A stretch of DNA of 64,000 nt from an uncultured Bacteroidales bacterium (GTDB lineage Bacteria > Bacteroidota > Bacteroidia > Bacteroidales > FEN-979): positions 1 through 64,000 of the forward strand of contig CAJBYO010000033.1 of assembly GCA_903959905.1 (NCBI GenBank). The letters are read 5' to 3'. Below the pieces are notes generated by a model. That model was not told where the DNA came from. It searched no databases and was given only the letters and a program-made list of their open reading frames with translations. A program made the translations under genes and the position numbers. Positions within the stretch are counted from its first letter, which is position 1. Every line of letters starts with the position of its first letter. Shown here in pieces: positions 57,471 to 64,000 of the stretch.

Positions 57471-57494
57471 GGGTGAGTGGTGAGTCGTGAGTGG
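57471..57494. repeat. 7-bp repeat filling the ddl-rdgB gap
   Basis: The 24 bp between the ddl stop and the rdgB start are three GTGAGT-type heptamers (GGTGAGT, GGTGAGT, CGTGAGT) plus flanking G residues. No other sequence separates the genes. Confidence 0.75.
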
Positions 57495-58463
57495 TCAGAT
57501 GGCTTCGGTAATCAGGCGTGTGATCAGTTCGGTGAATGTCCAGCCGTAGGCTTTGGCCATTTTCGGGACGATACTGGCAGCTGACAACCCCGGCACGGTG
57601 TTCACCTCCAGGAAGTAGAATTCTTTGCCGGTAAAGATGTAATCGAACCTTACCACACCTTTGCAGTTGAGTTTTTCATACAAAATCCGGGAAATTTCCT
57701 GGCATTTATCCGACTGCGGTAAAGTAATATCTGCAGGGACGACTTCCTCAGCCATTCCCTTTTTATACTTCGCTTCGTAATCGAAATACTCTTTTTTCGG
57801 GATAATCTCGGTGACGGGGAAAGCAATGATCTTCCCCTTCGACTTCAAAATGCCACAGGTAAGTTCCCTCCCTTTGATGAATTCTTCCACCAGTACTTCT
57901 GAATCTTCATGAAAAGCCTTCTCCAATGCGGGTTTCAGTTCCGATTGAAGATTCACCTTTGACATACCGACACTTGATCCTCCATTGTTCGGCTTAACGA
58001 ACACCGGGAGCGACAATGCATCAAGAATACCCTTTACGTCATGCCGACCATCCATGAACAGGTGCATTGACTTCGCCGTTTTGATCGAATATGAAGCAAC
58101 GACATCTTTGCAAAAGCTCTTGTTGAAGGTGATCGCAGATGTTGTAAGATCGCAGGATGTATAGGGAATACCAAGCATATCAAAATAGCCCTGCATCTTC
58201 CCGTTTTCGCCGGGGGTGCCGTGGATGGCAATAAAGACAACATCAAACCGTATTTTTCGCCGGCCGATCGTGAGGCTGAAATCATTTTTATCTACAGGGA
58301 ATTTTTTCAAACCGACCCTGTAGTTCCAGGATTTCCCTTTGATCTCAACCAGGAACGGACTGAATTTACTCCTGTCAATATTCAATTCAACCTGTTTTCC
58401 GCTCTTGACCGAAATTCCGTATTCCCCGGAATCTCCTCCGGCAATGATAGCAACGTTCAACAT
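57495..58463 (-). CDS. ddl: D-alanine--D-alanine ligase
   Basis: 322 residues from ATG 58463 (MLNVAIIAGGDSGEYGISVK). A longer frame from 58559 adds 32 doubtful residues. IHGTPGENGKMQGYFDMLGI, PYTSCDLTTSAITFNKSFCK, PVFVKPNNGGSSVGMSKV and the C-terminal FYFLEVNTVPGLSAASIVPK match Ddl ATP-grasp motifs. It makes the D-Ala-D-Ala end of peptidoglycan precursors in the cytoplasm. It is divergent from the PASTA-protein gene, a pairing common in Bacteroidota. Confidence 0.96.
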   Translation of the reverse strand: MLNVAIIAGGDSGEYGISVKSGKQVELNIDRSKFSPFLVEIKGKSWNYRVGLKKFPVDKNDFSLTIGRRKIRFDVVFIAIHGTPGENGKMQGYFDMLGIPYTSCDLTTSAITFNKSFCKDVVASYSIKTAKSMHLFMDGRHDVKGILDALSLPVFVKPNNGGSSVGMSKVNLQSELKPALEKAFHEDSEVLVEEFIKGRELTCGILKSKGKIIAFPVTEIIPKKEYFDYEAKYKKGMAEEVVPADITLPQSDKCQEISRILYEKLNCKGVVRFDYIFTGKEFYFLEVNTVPGLSAASIVPKMAKAYGWTFTELITRLITEAI

Positions 58464-58599
58464 ATGAGGTGGTTTTAAGTTACAAAAATAGCACAAAATA
58501 AATGTACCTTGTGCAAAATTCAATTTTTGCGTAAGTTTGTGGTTTATTTGGGAAAACACAATAAAACTGACCTTTTCGGGTTATCAGATAAAGCGGCGG

Positions 58600-59196
58600 A
58601 TGGATTTTTTACGATTTCTTTTTTCAAAAAAATTCCTCAGACATTTCCTGTTTGCCATCGGGATATCGCTGGTGCTGATCTGGATTGTCATGAAATCACT
58701 GTCATGGTATACGAAACACAATGACTACATTATTGTGCCCGATTACCGGGGAATGTATTTTACCGATGTTAAATCAAACCCGGAAAACAGCAATTATCAG
58801 TTCAAGGTGATCGATTCCATATTTGAGGTGGATAAGCCAAAAGGAGCCGTCCTTTCACAGGATCCCTTTCCGGGCTCAAAAGTCAAGAAAAACCGCATGG
58901 TTTACCTTACCATCACCTCCCTTGTGCCTGAAAAAACCAACATGCCTGAACTGCGCGACCTGACCCTGCGGCAGGCACAGTCGATGCTTGAATCATCCGG
59001 GCTTAAACTAGGACGATTGCTGTATATAAAATCTTTTGATGAGGATGCCGTGCAGAATCAGCTCTATAAGGGCCGCACCATCAAAGCAGGTACAGAACTT
59101 GATAAAGGTTCGGTGATCAGCCTGCAGGTTGGCATGGGAGCAAAAGCTGCTGAGGAGATGATTGATTCGGTGGGGATGGACAGCATTAATAAATAG
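58600..59196 (+). CDS. Membrane-anchored PASTA-domain protein
   Basis: 198 residues from ATG 58600 (MDFLRFLFSKKFLRHFLFAI). One membrane helix (about 15-32) anchors the N-terminus. The rest is two PASTA domains (about 43-112 and 115-180) with typical turns: VDKPKGAVLSQDPFPGSKVK, MPELRDLTLRQAQSMLESSG and IKAGTELDKGSVISLQVG. There is no kinase or transpeptidase domain. PASTA domains often bind peptidoglycan or muropeptides, and the neighbour ddl makes a cell-wall precursor, so a wall-sensing or wall-binding role is likely but inferred. A T9SS gene follows across a short repeat. Confidence 0.85.
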   Translation: MDFLRFLFSKKFLRHFLFAIGISLVLIWIVMKSLSWYTKHNDYIIVPDYRGMYFTDVKSNPENSNYQFKVIDSIFEVDKPKGAVLSQDPFPGSKVKKNRMVYLTITSLVPEKTNMPELRDLTLRQAQSMLESSGLKLGRLLYIKSFDEDAVQNQLYKGRTIKAGTELDKGSVISLQVGMGAKAAEEMIDSVGMDSINK

Positions 59197-59219
59197 TGAA
59201 ATGGTGAAATGGTGAAAAA
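59196..59219. repeat. 8-bp repeat at the PASTA-T9SS gene junction
   Basis: Two GTGAAATG units (59196-59203, 59204-59211) and a diverged third (GTGAAAAA) begin in the last base of the PASTA stop codon and run to just before the preferred start of the next gene at 59227. Confidence 0.7.
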
Positions 59220-59226
59220 TAGCGGT

Positions 59227-61233
59227 ATGAACAATACTATAAAATATATTTTGAGGATGCGGGTTTTATGCATGGGGATTGTGTTCCTTTTAGCTGGGGT
59301 TGTTGGATTTGCACAGGAGGTTCTTACCGGGATGCAGTTCAATCCTATGGTCGGGGAACGGGTGATGGAATCCAATGGTTCGGATTACCTTAAAGCAGGT
59401 ACCGATACAGTTCCGGTAACCATCCCGTTTTTTGATGATTTTTCTTCCCGCGGGATCTTCCCTTCTGCCGACCGCTGGATTGACAAGTTTGCCTTTGAGA
59501 ATGACGATCTTCCGGTATTCCCTGTGAACCTGGGTGCCATGACCCTTGACGCCATCAACGACTCCGGAAACATGTATCAAACTGCCGTGCCCGGGCCGAT
59601 GGAGTTTATTGCCGACCACCTTACCTCTCGCTATATCAGGCTTGATTCCGTTTTTACACCAACGCCAAAGGCACTGACTCCGGCTGATTCCCTTTACCTG
59701 AGTTTCTTTTACCAGCCACAGGGAAGAGCAAGCGGCGCACCCCAGAAAAATGACTCGCTGATCCTTGATTTTCTTACGGTACCTGCTCACGACAGTATTA
59801 TCCCCGGCGACACCATCAAGGTGCCTGACCTGTGGAGGCAGATGTGGTTTGCAAACGGCAGCAGGCTTGATACATTTTATCTGAATAACAACAAGTGGTT
59901 TGTACAGGTGATGATCCCCATAACCGACCCGGTTTTTTTCAAGAAGAAATTCAGGTTCAGATTTTACAACTATGTAAGCCTCGCAAGTTCTTCGCTGCCC
60001 AGCTGGCAGAGCAACACAGCCCAGTGGAACCTGGACAACGTTTATCTCAATCTCGGCCGCGACAGGTATGATACAGTATATCCTGAACTGAGGTTTGTTT
60101 ACAGGCCCCCTTCCCTGCTGCACCGTTATGAATCAATGCCTTATCCGCAGTATTGCGACGATCCGACCAACGAAATCAAGGATACCATTGATATACTGAT
60201 GACCAACAGGGACACCTTGTCCCATTTATCCTCATACGGCTACAATGTCACAAAGATCGGCGGCGGGTTTTCTGCATCATACAATGGGGGCACCTACGAT
60301 ATCCAGTCATATAAGAAGGTGCCATATGTAACAACCCAGAAGTTTGCACATCCTGAAGTGCCCTTTCTGTTGCCAATCAGCCAGGCCGACAGTGCAGTGT
60401 TCCTTATGAAACACATGTTGTCGTCGGGTGCCGCCGGCTCCAAAATAGGTGATACCATGACGGGTATGCAGCGATTGTATAATTATTATGCTTACGACGA
60501 CGGAACCCCAGAGGCAAGCTATGGGCTCAGCTTTAACGGGTCCAAACTTGCATATCGCTTCGAACTGAATAAATCTCCCGACACCCTTCGTGCAATCAGG
60601 ATGTATTTTAACAGAACGCTCAGTAATACCAGCAAACAGTTTTTCTATCTCTGCGTGTGGAACAACAATGCCGGAAAACCGGGTGACACTGTTTATTCCG
60701 ACCTTGTCTTTCCTAAGTATGCCGACAGCATCAACAAGTTTGTGACTTATCACCTGAATCCCCCGCTTTCCGTTACGGGAACTTTCTATGTTGGCTGGCA
60801 GCAAACCACCGGAGATTTTCTTTCAGTCGGATTTGACCGGTACAACAACAGCCAGGACAACATCTTCTGGAACGCCGTCGGAGTGTGGAATACATCCGCC
60901 TTTTCAGGTTCTCTCATGATCCGGCCGGTTGTTGGAAAGCCTATTCCACTTGGAACCAATGATATCACATCCACTGATCCGGGCATTAAAATATATCCGA
61001 ACCCCTGTTCCACGGGTACGTTACACATCAGGGTTCCCGGGTCGGCTGAATCTACCCTTTCTGCGGGAAATTACGAAATCGTTGTTTCTGACCTTCTCGG
61101 ACATGTGCGGCTGAGAACTGCGTACAGTTCAACTGCTGATGTAAGCAGCCTGGCCAACGGACTCTATTTCCTGGAAGTCAGAAACCGTGCTGGTATCCGC
61201 ACCGGCACTTCTAAATTCATTATTTCCCGCTGA
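59227..61233 (+). CDS. Large T9SS cargo protein, unknown function
   Basis: 668 residues from ATG 59227 (MNNTIKYILRMRVLCMGIVF). An ATG at 59209 lies inside the junction repeat and is less likely. A signal peptide (about 15-32, CMGIVFLLAGVVGFAQ) is followed by beta-rich modules (about 50-570) with no enzyme motif I can name, such as TIPFFDDFSSRGIFPSADRW and LYNYYAYDDGTPEASYG. The last 80 residues (IKIYPNPCSTGTLHIRVPGS to GTSKFIISR) form a T9SS type A sorting domain. The ddl-PASTA-T9SS-rluD neighbourhood is a recurring Bacteroidota arrangement, which hints at a link with the cell wall or surface. Confidence 0.83.
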   Translation: MNNTIKYILRMRVLCMGIVFLLAGVVGFAQEVLTGMQFNPMVGERVMESNGSDYLKAGTDTVPVTIPFFDDFSSRGIFPSADRWIDKFAFENDDLPVFPVNLGAMTLDAINDSGNMYQTAVPGPMEFIADHLTSRYIRLDSVFTPTPKALTPADSLYLSFFYQPQGRASGAPQKNDSLILDFLTVPAHDSIIPGDTIKVPDLWRQMWFANGSRLDTFYLNNNKWFVQVMIPITDPVFFKKKFRFRFYNYVSLASSSLPSWQSNTAQWNLDNVYLNLGRDRYDTVYPELRFVYRPPSLLHRYESMPYPQYCDDPTNEIKDTIDILMTNRDTLSHLSSYGYNVTKIGGGFSASYNGGTYDIQSYKKVPYVTTQKFAHPEVPFLLPISQADSAVFLMKHMLSSGAAGSKIGDTMTGMQRLYNYYAYDDGTPEASYGLSFNGSKLAYRFELNKSPDTLRAIRMYFNRTLSNTSKQFFYLCVWNNNAGKPGDTVYSDLVFPKYADSINKFVTYHLNPPLSVTGTFYVGWQQTTGDFLSVGFDRYNNSQDNIFWNAVGVWNTSAFSGSLMIRPVVGKPIPLGTNDITSTDPGIKIYPNPCSTGTLHIRVPGSAESTLSAGNYEIVVSDLLGHVRLRTAYSSTADVSSLANGLYFLEVRNRAGIRTGTSKFIISR

Positions 61234-61296
61234 TTGGGCCTGATTTTCTTCCATCTTGTTTCGAGGTTATAGGCTTTATTAGGCTAAATTTACAAA

Positions 61297-62334
61297 ATGG
61301 ACGATAAAACAGAAATTTCCGAAGAGAACAGTGACCTTTACGAACATTTCAGGTTTGTGGTTGACCGCGGACAGAATCCGTTGCGTATTGACAAATACCT
61401 GATGGCCAAGATGGAGAATGCCTCCAGGAACCGGATCCAGAATTCGGCCCATGCCGGCAACATCCTGGTGGGTGATGTGGTTGTTAAGCCCAATTATAAG
61501 GTAAAGCCCCTGGATGTTATTACGATCGTGCTGGCATTCCCCCCTCGCGACACAGAAGTTTATCCCGAAAATATTCCTTTTAACATCGTATTTGAGGATA
61601 AGGATATCATCGTTATTAATAAGGAACCGGGAATGGTAGTTCATCCCGGACACGGGAACTTTACCGGCACACTTCAAAATGCCCTGCTGTATCACATGCA
61701 GCATAACGAGCCCGGCAATCCCGACACAAAACCTTACCTGGTTCACCGCATTGACAAAGATACCAGTGGCATCATGCTGATTGCAAAAAATGAGCTTGCG
61801 CAAAGCAGGATCGCAAAACAGTTCTTTGACCACACCATTGACCGGTCATATATTGCCCTTGTTTGGGGAAACATCGACAATGATGAAGGAACCATTGATG
61901 CAAACATCGGCCGTGACATGCGTAACCGGTTGATCCAGGCCATTTATGATGACCCGGAGAAAGGGCGGCACGCAGTAACCCATTACCACGTGCTGGAACG
62001 ATTCGGATACGTGACCCTTGTGGAATGCAGGCTTGAAACCGGCCGGACCCACCAGATCAGAGTACATTTCAAACACATTGGGCACCCGCTGTTCAATGAT
62101 TTGAATTATGGCGGATCTGAAATCCTGAAAGGCACAACATTCACAAAATACAAGCAGTTTGTGAACAACTGCTTTACCCTTCTGCCACGTCAGGCATTGC
62201 ATGCCAAATCACTTGGTTTTATTCATCCCGGCACGGGAAAGTTTGTTCATTTTGATTCTGAGTACCCGGCAGATATGGCGGCGGCGGTGGATAAGTGGCG
62301 GTTGTATGGGAATACTTTTAAGAGTGACGAGTGA
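61297..62334 (+). CDS. rluD: Ribosomal large-subunit pseudouridine synthase, RluD family
   Basis: 345 residues. An S4 RNA-binding domain (about 23-85, LRIDKYLMAKMENASRNRIQ) precedes the synthase domain. VHRIDKDTSGIMLIAKN is the RluA/RluD signature with the catalytic Asp, and LETGRTHQIRVHFKHIGHP is motif III. These enzymes modify uridines of 23S rRNA. The last codons and the stop codon lie inside the 7-bp array at 62322-62384. Confidence 0.95.
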   Translation: MDDKTEISEENSDLYEHFRFVVDRGQNPLRIDKYLMAKMENASRNRIQNSAHAGNILVGDVVVKPNYKVKPLDVITIVLAFPPRDTEVYPENIPFNIVFEDKDIIVINKEPGMVVHPGHGNFTGTLQNALLYHMQHNEPGNPDTKPYLVHRIDKDTSGIMLIAKNELAQSRIAKQFFDHTIDRSYIALVWGNIDNDEGTIDANIGRDMRNRLIQAIYDDPEKGRHAVTHYHVLERFGYVTLVECRLETGRTHQIRVHFKHIGHPLFNDLNYGGSEILKGTTFTKYKQFVNNCFTLLPRQALHAKSLGFIHPGTGKFVHFDSEYPADMAAAVDKWRLYGNTFKSDE

Positions 62335-62384
62335 CGAGTGACAGGTGACTGGTGACAGGTGACGAATGACGAATGACGAATGAC
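62322..62384. repeat. 7-bp RRRTGAC array bridging rluD stop and plsC start
   Basis: Nine units of 7 bp: GAGTGAC (3), AGGTGAC, TGGTGAC, AGGTGAC and GAATGAC (3). The rluD stop codon lies in the second unit. The ATG at 62387 falls within the partial unit that follows the array. Because 7 is not a multiple of 3, gain or loss of one unit changes the frame across it. Confidence 0.88.
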
Positions 62385-62386
62385 AA

Positions 62387-63151
62387 ATGGGAGGAAAGCG
62401 TAAAGCTGGCATTGGACGATATCTGCAGGTGATGGCTTCATGCTATTTCTGGGTGACATTGTTTGGCGTTTCAGCATTATTGTTCCCGGCAGCGATCCTT
62501 TTATATCTCACCACCGTTTTTTTTGACCAAAGGAGGTATCTCCTGCATCAATTTACCTGCAGGTGGGCGGATATCATTGTTGGCATTAATCCTTACTGGA
62601 AGGTACAGGTTGAGGGCCGCGAAAAAATTGATCCTTCAAGGGTCTATGTGATGGTGGCAAATCATCAGTCGGGGATGGATATCCTGGTCCTGTTCAAACT
62701 CCACACACATTTCAAATGGGTGGCAAAAAAGGAACTCTTTGCCATTCCTTTCATTGGCTGGAATATGGCATTAAACGGATATATCCCGATAGAGCGGGGC
62801 CGGGGAAAGAGCAAACTTCAGATGATGGATAAGGCTGCCGCTTCAATTCTTGCCGGCAACTCGGTTATTGTGTTCCCGGAAGGAACCCGCTCATCCGACG
62901 GTAAACTGAAGCCATACAAAACCGGGGCTTTCAGGCTTGCACTGGATACCTGTTCACCCATCCTGCCTGTTGTAATAAAAGGCACCCACCTGGCGATAAA
63001 AAAGGAAAGCCTCCTCATCCACAGGAATGATCATATAAACCTGGTGATCCTGGACCCGATCCCATATGAAGCTTTTTGCGGGATGGATGCGAAAGAGTTG
63101 TCGCAGCTGGTATTTGAAAGGACCAACAAGGAATTGCATTCAGGAAATTGA
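62387..63151 (+). CDS. plsC: 1-acyl-sn-glycerol-3-phosphate acyltransferase-like
   Basis: 254 residues. A membrane helix (about 15-45, CYFWVTLFGVSALLFPAAIL) precedes the PlsC domain: VANHQSGMDILVLFKLH has the NHxxxxD catalytic motif and VIVFPEGTRSSDGKLKPYKT the FPEGTRS motif. PlsC adds the second acyl chain in phospholipid synthesis at the inner membrane. The ATG at 62387 follows directly on the heptamer array, and another ATG at 62432 (MASCYFWVTL) would also keep the helix. Bacteroidota often have several PlsC paralogues. Confidence 0.92.
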   Translation: MGGKRKAGIGRYLQVMASCYFWVTLFGVSALLFPAAILLYLTTVFFDQRRYLLHQFTCRWADIIVGINPYWKVQVEGREKIDPSRVYVMVANHQSGMDILVLFKLHTHFKWVAKKELFAIPFIGWNMALNGYIPIERGRGKSKLQMMDKAAASILAGNSVIVFPEGTRSSDGKLKPYKTGAFRLALDTCSPILPVVIKGTHLAIKKESLLIHRNDHINLVILDPIPYEAFCGMDAKELSQLVFERTNKELHSGN

Positions 63152-63324
63152 TAACGATCCCCTGTAAATCAACACTTTACTCAATATTTTTTGCCATTTT
63201 GACACATGGAATTATTCTCAAACTGCCCTTTTGTCATTTTCAACCTTGTTTTTCCGTCTGGTATATTGTTTGACTTTTTCCGGGAAACAATCAAAATTTA
63301 ACCCTTAACATAGGAGATATTCAT

Positions 63325-63750
63325 ATGACACTCATCAAATGGCAACACAGAAATCCGTTATCGGATATGGTAAGCAACATTTTTGACAATGATCTTGGTG
63401 ATTTTTTCGGAAAGCGGTTCAGCGATCCGGCAGCAAACATCATTGAGCAGAACGATTCATTCCATCTTGAAATCGCAGCACCCGGAATGGTAAAGGATGA
63501 TTTCAAGATCAATCTGGAGAACAACATCCTGACGATCTCAGCTGAAGTTGAAGACCAGAAACGTGAAGAAGGCAAGAACTACTCAAGGAAGGAATTCTAT
63601 TACGGATCTTTCAGCCGATCCTTCACGCTGCCCAAAACCATCGACCTCGACGGCATCAAGGCCGATTATGAGAGCGGGATCCTGAAGATCTCCCTCCCGA
63701 AGAAGGAAGAGGCAAAAGTTGAAATTAAGAAAGAGATCAGGATATCATAA
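63325..63750 (+). CDS. Small heat-shock protein, Hsp20 family
   Basis: 141 residues. The alpha-crystallin domain spans about 35-130: FHLEIAAPGMVKDDFKINLE, LTISAEVEDQKREEGKNYSR, and the signature ADYESGILKISLPKKEE. The end KEIRIS carries the C-terminal I-x-I tail that links subunits into oligomers. It is an ATP-independent holdase chaperone. AGGAG about 10 bases before the ATG is a real Shine-Dalgarno-like site, unusual beside its neighbours. The 170-bp upstream gap probably holds a stress-regulated promoter, but no clear box is visible. Confidence 0.95.
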   Translation: MTLIKWQHRNPLSDMVSNIFDNDLGDFFGKRFSDPAANIIEQNDSFHLEIAAPGMVKDDFKINLENNILTISAEVEDQKREEGKNYSRKEFYYGSFSRSFTLPKTIDLDGIKADYESGILKISLPKKEEAKVEIKKEIRIS

Positions 63751-63803
63751 ACACCCTCTCCGGGATGATTACCTGGCAGGTTAATAGCTGACAGGCTTCA
63801 CAT

Positions 63804-63840
63804 CACGCCCCCTTTCCCTGAGGAGAGGGGGTGTTTTTTT
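63804..63840. terminator. Strong intrinsic terminator after hsp20
   Basis: A GC-rich stem (63804-63817 with 63821-63833, short loop around CTGA, with one or two unpaired bases) is followed by at least seven T residues. It ends the hsp20 transcript and faces the convergent partial gene at the right edge. Confidence 0.85.
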
Positions 63841-63857
63841 TCAGTGTGAGCCGGTTT

Positions 63858-64000
63858 TCAGAAAAAGTGTCGGAAAGGGAGTAATACCCACTCAAATATT
63901 TTTTCAATCAACGGGCGGCGCTTCCATTCAAGAAAGTCCAATTCCTGTGAGTTCCTGACAGTTTCGGCAATGTGGTCCCTAAGCTGCCGCAAAATTTCAG
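63858..64000 (-). CDS. 3' end of an unidentified gene (5' end outside window)
   Basis: The minus strand is open from the right edge to a TGA at 63858-63860, giving 46 residues that end EKIFEWVLLPFRHFF. The composition (charged helix then aromatic, hydrophobic tail) looks like real coding sequence, and the strong terminator just beyond supports a convergent gene. Too little is visible to name it. Confidence 0.5.
   Translation of the reverse strand, partial: EILRQLRDHIAETVRNSQELDFLEWKRRPLIEKIFEWVLLPFRHFF

Overview
The window is chromosomal DNA from a member of the Bacteroidota, probably an environmental Bacteroidales-like lineage. The evidence is Bacteroidota promoter boxes (TAnnTTTG, often with an upstream TTG or TTTG), few Shine-Dalgarno sites, five proteins ending in a type IX secretion (T9SS) type A sorting domain, a PorT-type T9SS gene, a long SecA, and a mix of housekeeping genes with giant repeat-built surface proteins. 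I saw no tRNA or rRNA gene, CRISPR array, phage genes or intact insertion sequence.

Region 1 (1-24.4 kb) is a surface-protein region. It holds the first 1448 residues of a PKD-like repeat protein that runs off the left edge, a small exported protein, a possible 58-residue gene, a secreted M6 metalloprotease, a 3382-residue protein with about 30 Ig-like repeats, and a 432-residue relative. One Ig-like repeat family is shared by the last three. Intergenic DNA is long here. It carries a collinear block of about 390 bp found upstream of two of the surface loci, and a third copy of its 115-bp core.

Region 2 (24.4-30.7 kb) suggests amino-sugar use: a POT-like transporter, a kinase resembling N-acetylhexosamine 1-kinase, and a GH20 beta-N-acetylhexosaminidase, followed by a T9SS cargo protein. 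Region 3 (30.7-42 kb, all minus strand) is housekeeping: rplM-rpsI-rpsB-tsf, then ubiE, porT, coaD, a thioredoxin-like gene and secA, then pyrH and frr. The five genes after tsf split the common tsf-pyrH-frr order.

Region 4 (42-63.9 kb) mixes a Pif1/RecD-like helicase, a DUF4143 ATPase, a GldA-like ABC protein, metK, T9SS cargo, an Smr protein, a FadL-type porin with a GDSL lipoprotein, rdgB, ddl, a PASTA protein, rluD, plsC and hsp20. Short tandem arrays of 7-8 bp units recur in this region. The most striking are three arrays of an 8-bp unit GGACRRGY. One adds 44 residues inside the DUF4143 ATPase, one lies in the leader of the Smr gene, and one lies upstream of the porin. This unit cannot form a stop codon in any of six frames.

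All functional calls come from reading motifs and translations by eye. No database search was run.
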